64,000 nucleotides of DNA from Mycolicibacterium austroafricanum (GTDB taxonomy: Bacteria > Actinomycetota > Actinomycetes > Mycobacteriales > Mycobacteriaceae). Location of the stretch: the NCBI RefSeq assembly GCF_902705885.1, contig NZ_CACSIP010000017.1, positions 41,400 through 105,399 on the forward strand, read 5' to 3'. Positions 57,289-64,000 of this stretch are shown here, piece after piece. The translations under genes and the position numbers were made by a program. Every line of letters starts with the position of its first letter. Position 1 is the stretch's first letter. The notes beneath the pieces are model-generated. The model made no database searches. It was not told the origin of the DNA and was given only the letters and a program-made list of their open reading frames with translations.

Positions 57289-58566
57289 TCAGTGTCCAAC
57301 GGCGAGCTGCAGCACTGATTCGTGGTAGCCGCTGGTGATGGTGGCCGCGATGTGCGAGGCGTCGCGGTCGATCCCGAGGAACCGGCCTGATCCCCAGGTG
57401 TGCATCCACGGCAGGCCGACGAAGCTCAGCCCCGGCACGGAGGTGATGCCACGGGTCTGCATGGGCCTGCCGCCACCGTCGAAAGCGCTCGCCTCGATCC
57501 ACCGGTAGTCCGGTCGGTAGCCGATGGCCCACACGATGCTCGTGACCCCTTCGGCCGCCAGATCCATCGTGGTGGTCTCGGCGTCAGGCTCCCACACCGG
57601 CTCGTAACGGCTGACAGGTGGCGCGTCGATGCCCTCGCGTTCGATGTAGGCGTCGATGTCCGAGCAGATCGAGTTGTAAATCGAATCGGCGTAGTCGAGG
57701 GCTGACCGCAGGGTCGGCTCGAAGCGCAGTGTCGTGTCCTTGCCATCGGCCAGCGTGCCGTAGAGGCGCATCCCCTCCGCGGCGAACTGCCGCAGATCCA
57801 CGTCCCGCCCGCCGTCACGTCCAGTCACGTAGTGGTTGGTCTTCTCGATCGCGGCTCTGCCACCCGGATACTGTTGCGCCGGCCGGTCATACAGCCCCAT
57901 GTCGGACAGCCATGTCATGCAGTCACGACCACGGTAGAACCGGGCTACCCGCGGTGCGTTGCCCACGGCCAGGTGCACCTGACGCCCGGCGAGGTGCAGG
58001 TCTTCGGCGATCTGGGCGCCGGACTGCCCGGTGCCCACCACCAGGACCGCCCCGTCCGGCAGTTGCTCGGCGTTGCGGTACTGCTCGGAGTGGATCTGGA
58101 CGACGCCCGCATCCAACGAGCCCGCATAGGCCGGAATCACCGGCAGTGGGTATCCGCCGGTCGCGACAACGGCGTCATCGCACGTGAGCAGCTCTGCCCC
58201 TGAGGGGGTTTCGAGTGTGAGAGCGAACCCGCCCTCCCCCCGCTGCACCAGCTTGCTGACGCGGGTGTGGGTACGGACGGGCGCCTCGAAGGTCTGCAAC
58301 CATCCCTGGAGCCAGGCCACCACCTCGTCGCGGGTCATGAACCCGTCCGGGTCCGGGCCGTCGTACACGTAACCGGGAAGCTTGCAGTGCCAGTTCGGGG
58401 TCACGAGTGTGAAATTGTCCCAACGACTGTCGGTCCAGGCGTGCACCGGCGTGTGGGACTCGAGCACCACGTGAGCGATACCGGCGCGGCTGAGGTGCCA
58501 GCTGACCGATAGCCCGGCCTGTCCGCCGCCGACGATCGCGACCGGAACATGCGCTGAGGTGGTCAC
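57289..58566 (-). CDS. MSMEG_0569-family flavin-dependent oxidoreductase
   Basis: 425 residues. Two dinucleotide folds: FAD site VAIVGGGQAGLSVSWHLSRAGI at residues 8-29 and NAD(P) site VLVVGTGQSGAQIAEDLHLAGR near 172, with ATGGYPLP and WAIGYRPDYRWIE typical of the flavin monooxygenase/thioredoxin-reductase-like group. DNFTLVTPNWHCKLPG is the family block. Likely oxygenates or oxidises an N-containing intermediate. Start ATG overlaps the stop of the small MSMEG_0570-type gene by four bases. Confidence 0.88.
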   Translation of the reverse strand: MTTSAHVPVAIVGGGQAGLSVSWHLSRAGIAHVVLESHTPVHAWTDSRWDNFTLVTPNWHCKLPGYVYDGPDPDGFMTRDEVVAWLQGWLQTFEAPVRTHTRVSKLVQRGEGGFALTLETPSGAELLTCDDAVVATGGYPLPVIPAYAGSLDAGVVQIHSEQYRNAEQLPDGAVLVVGTGQSGAQIAEDLHLAGRQVHLAVGNAPRVARFYRGRDCMTWLSDMGLYDRPAQQYPGGRAAIEKTNHYVTGRDGGRDVDLRQFAAEGMRLYGTLADGKDTTLRFEPTLRSALDYADSIYNSICSDIDAYIEREGIDAPPVSRYEPVWEPDAETTTMDLAAEGVTSIVWAIGYRPDYRWIEASAFDGGGRPMQTRGITSVPGLSFVGLPWMHTWGSGRFLGIDRDASHIAATITSGYHESVLQLAVGH

Positions 58567-58859
58567 GACGGCTCCAATCCGGGTTGCATGGCGACGACCA
58601 CGATCTCGGCGTCTGCGGGGAAGCGTCGGGCGGAGAGCATGATCTGTTCACCGGTGGCTGCCGCGGAGGTGCACGCGAAGCCGTACTTGGCGTGCACCCG
58701 GTCGCTGGCTTGTTGTAACGCGGTGTTGGTGCGGTCCAGCAGTTCACCGACGGTGTAGCGCTGCCCCGTGGTGAGGAAGTCGTGGATCGCCAGGCTCGGG
58801 GAGTAGCACGACTGCGTGGATCCGTCGGGCCAGCGGATGTCGAAGGTCATCTCAGGCAT
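58563..58859 (-). CDS. MSMEG_0570-family nitrogen starvation protein
   Basis: 98 residues. PEMTFDIRWPDGSTQSCYSPSLAI and YTVGELLDRTNTALQQASDRV, then FPADAEIVVVAMQPG match the small conserved protein that always accompanies the Nit1C genes. Its role is unknown; the fold is probably a small alpha/beta unit, and it is encoded between the nitrilase and the flavoprotein with overlaps on both sides (8 and 4 bases), implying stoichiometric or coupled synthesis. Confidence 0.87.
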   Translation of the reverse strand: MPEMTFDIRWPDGSTQSCYSPSLAIHDFLTTGQRYTVGELLDRTNTALQQASDRVHAKYGFACTSAAATGEQIMLSARRFPADAEIVVVAMQPGLEPS

Positions 58860-59745
58860 GGGCGGGCTCCGCCCATCGTGCGGCGTCGGCGTCGGTCAGC
58901 GGGCCATACACGTCTGGTCTGCGGTCGCGCAGGTGGAACATGCCCGCCCGCACCGTGCTGAACGTCGCGTCAACGTCCACCTCGGCGACTGCCATCCCGC
59001 CGTCCAGCAAGGTGGTGGCCAGAATATTGCCGCCCGGGTCCACCACCTTGGCGTTACCGACATAGCGCAGCGAGCCGAACGTGCCGCTCTGATTGGCCGA
59101 CACCCAGAACACTTGATTGTCCAGTGCTCGGGCGATGTCGAACTGGTTGAAGCGGTATGTCCACCGGTCTTCCTGCAGATTCCCCGCGGTAGCGGTGCGT
59201 GCGGCCGGCCACGCCGACAGGCTGGCGATGATCTGCGCTCCGTCGAGAGCCATCATGCGGGCCGCTTCGGGAAAAGCCTTGTCGTAGCAGATTTGCAGTC
59301 CGATCCGACCGGCTGGAGTGTCGTGAACGTCGTAGCGGTCACCCGCCGAGTACGACATGCCCTCCCCCAGCGGCTGGTGCACCTTGCGGTAGACACCGTA
59401 GATGTTTTCGCCGTCGAGCAGTGCGGCTGCGTTGTAACGGGTTTCGCCGTCATCGGCCAGTTCGCAGAAACCGATGGCAACCACCAGTCCGCCGGCCAGC
59501 TGCTGCACCCGCCGGAGCTCGGGTCCGTCGACCCGGATGGCCGGTGGCAACGACCGGCTGGTGGTTTTCACCGTGTCACCGTGATTGCCCAACGAGGAGA
59601 GGTAACCTCCGATGGCCGCCTCCGGCAGCGCCAGGAAGTCGACACCACGGTCGCGCGCCTGATCTGCCAGCGACGCGATCAGGGCGTAGTTCTGGTCCAG
59701 GTCTCGAGTGAAGTTCGCGGAAACCGCTGCAAGAGTGGTTATCAC
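58852..59745 (-). CDS. Nit6803-type aliphatic nitrilase
   Basis: 297 residues from the GTG at 59745, which lies four bases after the upstream stop. The triad is complete: Glu42 (LPEAAIGGY), Lys121 (YRKVHQP) and Cys153 (QICYDKAFPEAA). Nitrilases of this type turn nitriles into acids and ammonia through a thioester; in Pseudomonas the homologous NitC of the Nit1C cluster is required for growth on cyanide. Second gene of the operon. A longer frame to 59841 has no homology and would overlap the MSMEG_0572-type gene. Confidence 0.9.
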   Translation of the reverse strand: MITTLAAVSANFTRDLDQNYALIASLADQARDRGVDFLALPEAAIGGYLSSLGNHGDTVKTTSRSLPPAIRVDGPELRRVQQLAGGLVVAIGFCELADDGETRYNAAALLDGENIYGVYRKVHQPLGEGMSYSAGDRYDVHDTPAGRIGLQICYDKAFPEAARMMALDGAQIIASLSAWPAARTATAGNLQEDRWTYRFNQFDIARALDNQVFWVSANQSGTFGSLRYVGNAKVVDPGGNILATTLLDGGMAVAEVDVDATFSTVRAGMFHLRDRRPDVYGPLTDADAARWAEPAHA

Positions 59746-59749
59746 GACG

Positions 59750-60271
59750 TCACACCATGTACGTGGAATTGATGATGGCGCCCTTGCGTGCGTAGTAGAT
59801 GAGGGCATCCTGGACGTCGAGTGGGTGCGCGGGAATGACACCTTCGATCAGGTCCTCTTCGCGGCCTCCGTGCAGCGCAAGCCCGAATCGACACGCGAAC
59901 ACGGTGCCGCCCTCCGTGATGAACGTGGCCAATGCGTCGTTGATGTTCTGCTCACCGGGAAAGCCAGAATCGCCCGTGGTCGGGAACCCGCGGGTGGCCA
60001 GGCAGTTGATGGCGCCGGGGCCGTAGAAGTAGATGGCGGATTCGAATCCCTTCCGCAAGGCGCGGGTTGCCTGCAGGACGGCGACGAAGCTGACCGAGGA
60101 CTCGTGGGCGATGCCGTGCACCAGGGTGAAGTAACTCTCGCCCTCTTCGGCCTGGTAGTCGGGAAAGATCTTCGTGCCGCCATATATGTTGGCGCCCTTG
60201 GGCAGCGACGGGTGCGGGATCTCGGCCAGGGAGGTCGCGATGTTCTCGGCGATGGATGCGTCAAAAGCCAT
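59750..60271 (-). CDS. MSMEG_0572-family nitrogen starvation protein
   Basis: 173 residues. LPKGANIYGGTKIFPDYQAEEGESYFTLVHGIAHESSVSFVAVLQATRALRKGFESAIYFYGPGA is the well-conserved core, in which YGGTKIFPDYQ and HGIAHESSVS are family marks; the C-terminus ends GAIINSTYMV. Known as MSMEG_0572/Sll0783, first gene of Nit1C clusters and induced under nitrogen starvation in cyanobacteria; the DsrE-like fold suggests sulfur or small-molecule handling but no activity is proven. ATG has GGAGTG upstream. Heads an eight-gene operon running to 52786. Confidence 0.9.
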   Translation of the reverse strand: MAFDASIAENIATSLAEIPHPSLPKGANIYGGTKIFPDYQAEEGESYFTLVHGIAHESSVSFVAVLQATRALRKGFESAIYFYGPGAINCLATRGFPTTGDSGFPGEQNINDALATFITEGGTVFACRFGLALHGGREEDLIEGVIPAHPLDVQDALIYYARKGAIINSTYMV

Positions 60272-60697
60272 GGTGCACTCCGTAGTTGCGCTAGACGGTG
60301 TCGGCGGGTCCTGCTGCCCGACCGAGCCTGGATGGTCGAACCATTCCGACCAGATGCAATTACAGAACGTGACTGTTGCGCGGTGGTTATCAGCGGAATA
60401 CGGCCCTGTTTCCCCTCGGCATAGGTGCGCAATATGTGCGTAATACGGAATCGGGCCGCCGGTGGCCGCGCGGTTTCTGAGTCGGTGTCAGAACAGGCGC
60501 CGTCCACAAGACAACGACGTGGGCAAGGCCGGCTCGGGGCGCGCGCCCACAGACCGCCGAGCCCACTGTCGCGGCCTTGGGATTCAACGCATGCATGTCA
60601 GCTACTGGTCAACCACAGATTCCGTTGTGCACTAGGACGCTTCCAGGCGAATGGGTTCTTGCCCATTCCAATTCAAACATCGCCCACCTGTCAGCTC
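60272..60697. other. Regulatory gap before the Nit1C operon
   Basis: About 425 bases without a gene, between the cupin gene end and the first Nit1C gene. It must contain the operon promoter. The half nearer the operon is AT-richer (CAATTACAGAACGTGAC and ATATGTGCGTAATAC regions) and includes a GlnR-like box. No regulator gene is adjacent. Confidence 0.6.
60375..60390 (-). promoter_or_regulatory. GlnR-like box before the Nit1C operon
   Basis: The minus strand reads ATAAC, six bases, GCAAC, which agrees with the actinobacterial GlnR pattern TnAC-N6-GnAAC. It is about 105 bases before the first start codon. GlnR is the nitrogen-limitation regulator in mycobacteria, so control by nitrogen supply would fit the cluster; a 16-base match can also arise by chance. 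Confidence 0.35.
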
Positions 60698-61102
60698 TCA
60701 GCTGTGAATCGGGTACGGGTGGTCGTCGTCTACCTCGTAGCAGATGGCGAAGGGTTTGTTGGTGATGAAGATGATGGTGCAGTCGTTGTCGGCGGTGGCG
60801 CCGTGTTCCATCCAACCGCCCTCCGGGAACCACACGAAGCTTCCTGGCCCGTACTCGCCCTTGTGCGTGTTGAGGACTCCGTCCAGCACGTACATGCCGT
60901 GCGCATGGGGGTGGGTGTGCCAGGTGTTGGTGAAGCCGGCCGCGTAGCGGATGAGAAACACTTCCATGCCGGTGTCGGGGTCGCTGAACAGGACCTTGAC
61001 CGGAATCTTGGCTTCGATCTGAGGAACTTCGAGGATGTCCCAGGGAAGACGACTCGAGTCAGCGACGATGAGTTCGAGCTGATTCGTAGGCACAGTGGAC
61101 AT
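60698..61102 (-). CDS. Cupin-domain protein (ChrR-like cupin)
   Basis: 134 residues. A single cupin: RYAAGFTNTWHTHPHAHGMYVLDGVL contains the metal ligands of motif 1 (HTHPHAHG with the later Gly pattern) and PGSFVWFPEGGWMEHGATADNDC gives motif 2 with its His. The fold is probably a metal-binding barrel like the cupin part of ChrR or 2,4-pentanedione dioxygenase-type enzymes; a dioxygenase or isomerase role is possible. ATG at 61102 has GGAGCACC before it. Same strand as the Nit1C operon but 426 bases away, so probably independent. Confidence 0.83.
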   Translation of the reverse strand: MSTVPTNQLELIVADSSRLPWDILEVPQIEAKIPVKVLFSDPDTGMEVFLIRYAAGFTNTWHTHPHAHGMYVLDGVLNTHKGEYGPGSFVWFPEGGWMEHGATADNDCTIIFITNKPFAICYEVDDDHPYPIHS

Positions 61103-61533
61103 GGTGCTCCTAATCCGTCCGGCGATTGTTTTGTTGGATGGCCCATCTCGGCAATTCCTTGATGAGTTGGAGCCAGATAGTAGCCGCGGCACGTTGCAAT
61201 GACGTTGCATCGCATTTCTTCTCGGAACAGCCGAGCTTTCCTGGCTGACAATCAATCACGTGGGCACTCCGACGTCGAGAACCTTGCTGGCGCGCCTCTC
61301 GCCCCCGCGCCGCGCCAGCCTGGGATCAAGTAGCAACCAATTGAGGTCTCTGTTCGGCCTCCAACAACGTGCAGCGAGTCTCAGCCAACGGTCCCCTTGA
61401 GGAACCCACCCTTTCCCGGATCCGACAGCAGCCGAGGTGCTCGGTCACCTCTTTCGTTGAACGCGGTCTCGGGGGCTGCTTGTTTTCTTCCGATATGAGA
61501 CTGAGCGGACGTGGTGGACTGAGCTTGATGGGT
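61103..61533. other. Gene-free stretch between cupin and aldo/keto reductase
   Basis: About 430 bases. It contains the promoter of the cupin gene and the end of the aldo/keto reductase gene on the same strand. No domain, RNA gene or clear hairpin with T-tract was recognised. Confidence 0.5.
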
Positions 61534-62577
61534 CTATGGGGTGGCGACGGAAGGGGTATCGAGAAGGCCCGCCTTCCCGCCCGTGACGGCGTGGACGGCA
61601 CCGGGGTCGGCCTTCATGTCATGCGGGTAGCCCAACTGGATCGCGCTGGCAGTATCGAGCCGGTCGATCTGCTCGGGGAGCAGATGAAGTTGTGCCGCTG
61701 CAAGATTGGTGGTCAGCTGCGCGGCCGTTCGTGGACCGACGATGGGGATGACTCCTTTGCTCATCGACCAGCTGATCGCCACCGTCTCGGCAGAGGCGTT
61801 CGCGTCTCTGGCGAGTGCTTCAACCGAGTCGACGATGGCAGCCTTGATGCCGTCGTCTTCTCGGTGAAGAAACTGGCTGATCGAACTCTGCGCACGACCC
61901 CTTTCTCCCCGGCGATACTTTCCGGTCAACATGCCTCCCCCGAGCGGCGAATAGCCCAGTACCCCTAGTCCGAAGCCTTCGGCCATCGGCAACAGATCGC
62001 GTTCTGCAGCCCGTTCGACCAAGCTGTATTCCGTCTGAATGGCGACCACAGGTGCCCAGCCGCGTGCCGCGGCGATCGTCGCGCCCGTCGCCACCCGCCA
62101 TGCCGGGAAATTCGAAAGTCCGACATAAAGCACCTTGCCAGAGCGGACAAGATCATCGAATGCGCGCATGATCTCTTCGATAGGAGTTCCGTTGTCGGGA
62201 GCGTGTGCCCACAATAGATCCACTCGATCGGTATTCAACCGCCGCAGGCTCGCCTCCAGTGACTGAACCATTGCCTTCCTGCCGTTACCGGTCATCTGCA
62301 GCCCGCTGTCCATGGTGGTGCCCGTTGAGTACTTGGTTGCCAACACCACCTCGTCGCGATCAGAGGCGATCATGTCGGCGAGATACACCTCCGCGTCACC
62401 GAACTGATAGTTGCTGGAGGAATCAATGAAATTTCCACCGGCCGCACGATATTGGTCGTACATGGCTCGCGCCTCAGAGGGATCTGCGCCATGTCCCCAG
62501 CCTGTTCCGAAGTTGCCGGTCCCCAGACAAAGTGTCGAAACACGCAGTCCCGATCGGCCGAGATATCGATAACGCAC
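61534..62577 (-). CDS. Aldo/keto reductase
   Basis: 347 residues. MRYRYLGRSGLRVSTLCLGTGNFG, then NFIDSSSNYQFGDAEVYLADMIA with the catalytic Asp and Tyr, VLATKYSTG (Lys) and RVDLLWAHAPDNGTPIEE (His), so the tetrad is complete. SNFPAWRVA, SPLGGGMLTGKYRRG and GVIPIVGPRTAAQLTTNL form the NADPH end. The SSSNYQ variant of the usual TADxYG loop is notable. Same direction as the cupin gene, divergent from the AraC regulator at 62692, which is the natural candidate controller. Confidence 0.9.
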   Translation of the reverse strand: MRYRYLGRSGLRVSTLCLGTGNFGTGWGHGADPSEARAMYDQYRAAGGNFIDSSSNYQFGDAEVYLADMIASDRDEVVLATKYSTGTTMDSGLQMTGNGRKAMVQSLEASLRRLNTDRVDLLWAHAPDNGTPIEEIMRAFDDLVRSGKVLYVGLSNFPAWRVATGATIAAARGWAPVVAIQTEYSLVERAAERDLLPMAEGFGLGVLGYSPLGGGMLTGKYRRGERGRAQSSISQFLHREDDGIKAAIVDSVEALARDANASAETVAISWSMSKGVIPIVGPRTAAQLTTNLAAAQLHLLPEQIDRLDTASAIQLGYPHDMKADPGAVHAVTGGKAGLLDTPSVATP

Positions 62578-62691
62578 AGTTCACTCCTTCGCATCAGGGG
62601 GTCGCACCCGGCAATGGCACCCGCCACGACGTGCCACCAGGTACTGCACTGACACTGACTATGCAGCGCGTCCTTCGGTACGGTCCATAAC

Positions 62692-63681
62692 GTGGAGTCC
62701 GAAATTGTTTATCCATCGTCCACCGAATCCGCGGTGATCGGTTCTCGCGATCCGATAACCGACGTCATGGGACTGCTACGCCCGCGCACGGTTGTGCCTG
62801 CGCCGTTGCATGCCGCCAGTCCATGGGCGGTGCGGTTTGCTCCTTTCCCACACGTCCGACTCGGCGTCGTCGTCGACGGCCAGTGCTGGCTGAGCCTCGA
62901 CGGCCTCGAGCCGGTGCAGTTGAACGAAGGGGACTTCTATCTGCTCGGCCACCCTCCGCCCTACACGCTGAGCAGCTCACTCGACGAGATGCCAGCGCGG
63001 CCGGCCACCACGCTCGCGCGCAACACGATAGGCAGAGGATTTCGCATCGGAAATACGTTGGATGAAGACTCCTATACGTGCAGTGTCGACTTCACGTTCG
63101 ACGCCAGCGACGCTACGGTGCTGCTCGATGTGCTCCCGCGGGTAGTCCATGTCCGAGCCGGCGATCCTCGCGGACCGCTGTTCATGAATCTCGCCTCGCT
63201 ACTCGTCTTCGAGATCGAATCGCCCAGTGTCGGAAAATCTCTCGTGTTGGAGCACCTTGCACAGATCATTCTCGTCCACATGTTGCGGGCGCATGCCCAC
63301 CACACCGAACAACCCAGCGGCTGGCTCGCAGCACTAGCCGATGACGGCGTCGGGGCGGCGCTGCGGGCGATGCACGCCGACGTAGGCCGCCGATGGACTC
63401 TCGCCGAACTAGCTGAGATCGGTCAGATGTCACGTTCAGCATTCACCGCAGCGTTCAAGGCCAAGGTCGGTACACCGCCGTTGACCTACCTGATCAAGTG
63501 GCGAATGAGACTAGCCCGCGACGCCCTGCGCAACGGCGGTTGGTCGAACGCCGAGCTAGCAGCCGCAACAGGCTATGAGTCAGAAAGCGCCTTCAGCACA
63601 GCGTTTCGGCGTGAAGTCGGGTCCTCACCCCGGCACTACCGGAACGCGGTGCAACAGATCGGTGAAGCGACGGCCGAATGA
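62692..63681 (+). CDS. AraC-family regulator with N-terminal cupin
   Basis: 329 residues, GTG start. The AraC-type cupin (Cupin_6 group) spans about 30-210: APLHAASPWAVRFAPFPHVRLGVVVDGQCWL, GDFYLLGHPPPYTL and VVHVRAGDPRGPLF. The C-terminal double HTH is complete: DVGRRWTLAELAEIGQMSRSAFTAAFKAKVGTPPLTYL and NAELAAATGYESESAFSTAFRREVGSSPRHYR. Members of this group often control a divergently encoded reductase; here the aldo/keto reductase lies 114 bases away on the other strand. Confidence 0.9.
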   Translation: MESEIVYPSSTESAVIGSRDPITDVMGLLRPRTVVPAPLHAASPWAVRFAPFPHVRLGVVVDGQCWLSLDGLEPVQLNEGDFYLLGHPPPYTLSSSLDEMPARPATTLARNTIGRGFRIGNTLDEDSYTCSVDFTFDASDATVLLDVLPRVVHVRAGDPRGPLFMNLASLLVFEIESPSVGKSLVLEHLAQIILVHMLRAHAHHTEQPSGWLAALADDGVGAALRAMHADVGRRWTLAELAEIGQMSRSAFTAAFKAKVGTPPLTYLIKWRMRLARDALRNGGWSNAELAAATGYESESAFSTAFRREVGSSPRHYRNAVQQIGEATAE

Positions 63682-64000
63682 CGAGGGTTTCCTGCCGCTG
63701 AACGGATCCGAGTCTTACCGGTGGCAGCTCCATCGCGCGTAAGCTCGCCGACCCGTCGCGGCAGGCCGTCGCCCTGCGATCGCCGACGAACGAACCGCTG
63801 ATCGCGCGCATCTTGGCATGAGGCAACTTGGTACAGACCGAAGGTTCTGGCTGTCTATTGATCGACAATGTGAAACTCGCTAACTGGGTTTCGCGACTTG
63901 GCTGATAGTTACGGGGCACACGGTTGCGTCCAGCAGAGTGGTGTACGAGTCGGACCTGATTAGTAGCGCCGGCGTGTCGTAGCCGAATGATTGAAGGTCA
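63682..64000. other. Right-hand end of the window, no supported gene
   Basis: 319 bases with no convincing gene. A short plus-strand frame (ADPSRQAVALRSPTNEPL near 63745-63810, ending TGA at 63821) has coding-like composition but no start and no family I can name. A gene cut by the window end may begin beyond 63850. Confidence 0.4.

Noticed and set aside
63745..63823. Possible regulator fragment at the right end
   Set aside because: No start codon and no family could be named with confidence; described only as an unassigned end region.
1..64000. tRNA, rRNA, riboswitch or prophage features
   Set aside because: Looked for tRNA-like cloverleaf tails, 16S/23S words, and integrase, terminase or capsid genes; none seen by eye. 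Short structured RNAs could still be missed without a covariance search.

Overview
The window is high-GC actinobacterial DNA and most resembles an environmental, fast-growing mycobacterium (Mycolicibacterium type). The grounds are: a gene order matching the nitrogen-starvation families named after M. smegmatis loci MSMEG_0565 to MSMEG_0572; a Ser/Thr kinase whose outer domain resembles that of mycobacterial MurJ; an F420-type LLM oxidoreductase; a TIGR03086 protein; a DM13 protein; a short secreted Cys-pair protein; and many TetR, WYL, MerR and VapBC/MazEF genes. I saw no rRNA, tRNA, CRISPR array, complete insertion sequence or prophage.

Layout. 0-2 kb: gluconate uptake and phosphorylation (gntK end, gntP). 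2-6.4 kb: a minus-strand set of a CobW-type GTPase, a GntH-like metallo-hydrolase, an AI-2E-type permease and a formate/nitrite-type channel. 6.4-10 kb: an ArsR-SRPBCC operon behind a perfect operator, with two genes in this stretch (DUF1801 and DinB) each broken by one frameshift. 10-20 kb: hydrolase, receptor kinase, and several regulator-enzyme pairs (MerR/SDR, MerR/SRPBCC, WYL/TIGR03086, TetR/quinone reductase), several with readable operators. 21-24 kb: decayed and intact toxin-antitoxin (TA) genes. 24-39 kb: a secreted lipase homologue that has lost its catalytic serine, then a minus-strand catabolic block: IclR, acyl-CoA dehydrogenase, fumarylacetoacetase-family hydrolase, flavin monooxygenase, extradiol dioxygenase, TetR, acetoacetyl-CoA synthetase, YceI and a fused indolepyruvate:ferredoxin oxidoreductase, with a divergent PucR regulator. 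Together these look like breakdown of an aryl-substituted acid or amino-acid-derived 2-oxo acid through ring hydroxylation and meta cleavage. 39-45 kb: reductases, regulator pairs and a foreign-looking low-GC alpha/beta hydrolase bracketed by a 13-base direct repeat. 45-48 kb: three TA modules in tandem. 48-52 kb: DM13 protein, MTA/SAH nucleosidase and a molybdoenzyme preceded by a small ORF. 52.7-60.3 kb: a complete Nit1C-type cluster (nitrilase, radical SAM, fused GNAT-AIR synthase, flavoprotein, two small nitrogen-starvation proteins, glycosyltransferase) plus a second nitrilase-fold protein without catalytic residues. 60.7-64 kb: cupin, aldo/keto reductase and an AraC regulator.

The observation I rate highest is a diverged repeat of roughly 45-75 bases, found in six copies. 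Every copy lies at a boundary of a TA module: two around the MazEF pair at 23.2 kb, and four before, between and after the three modules at 45.5-47.6 kb. It contains two direct 10-base half sites that change together in the most diverged copy. This looks like a cassette boundary for TA modules and I know of no description of it.
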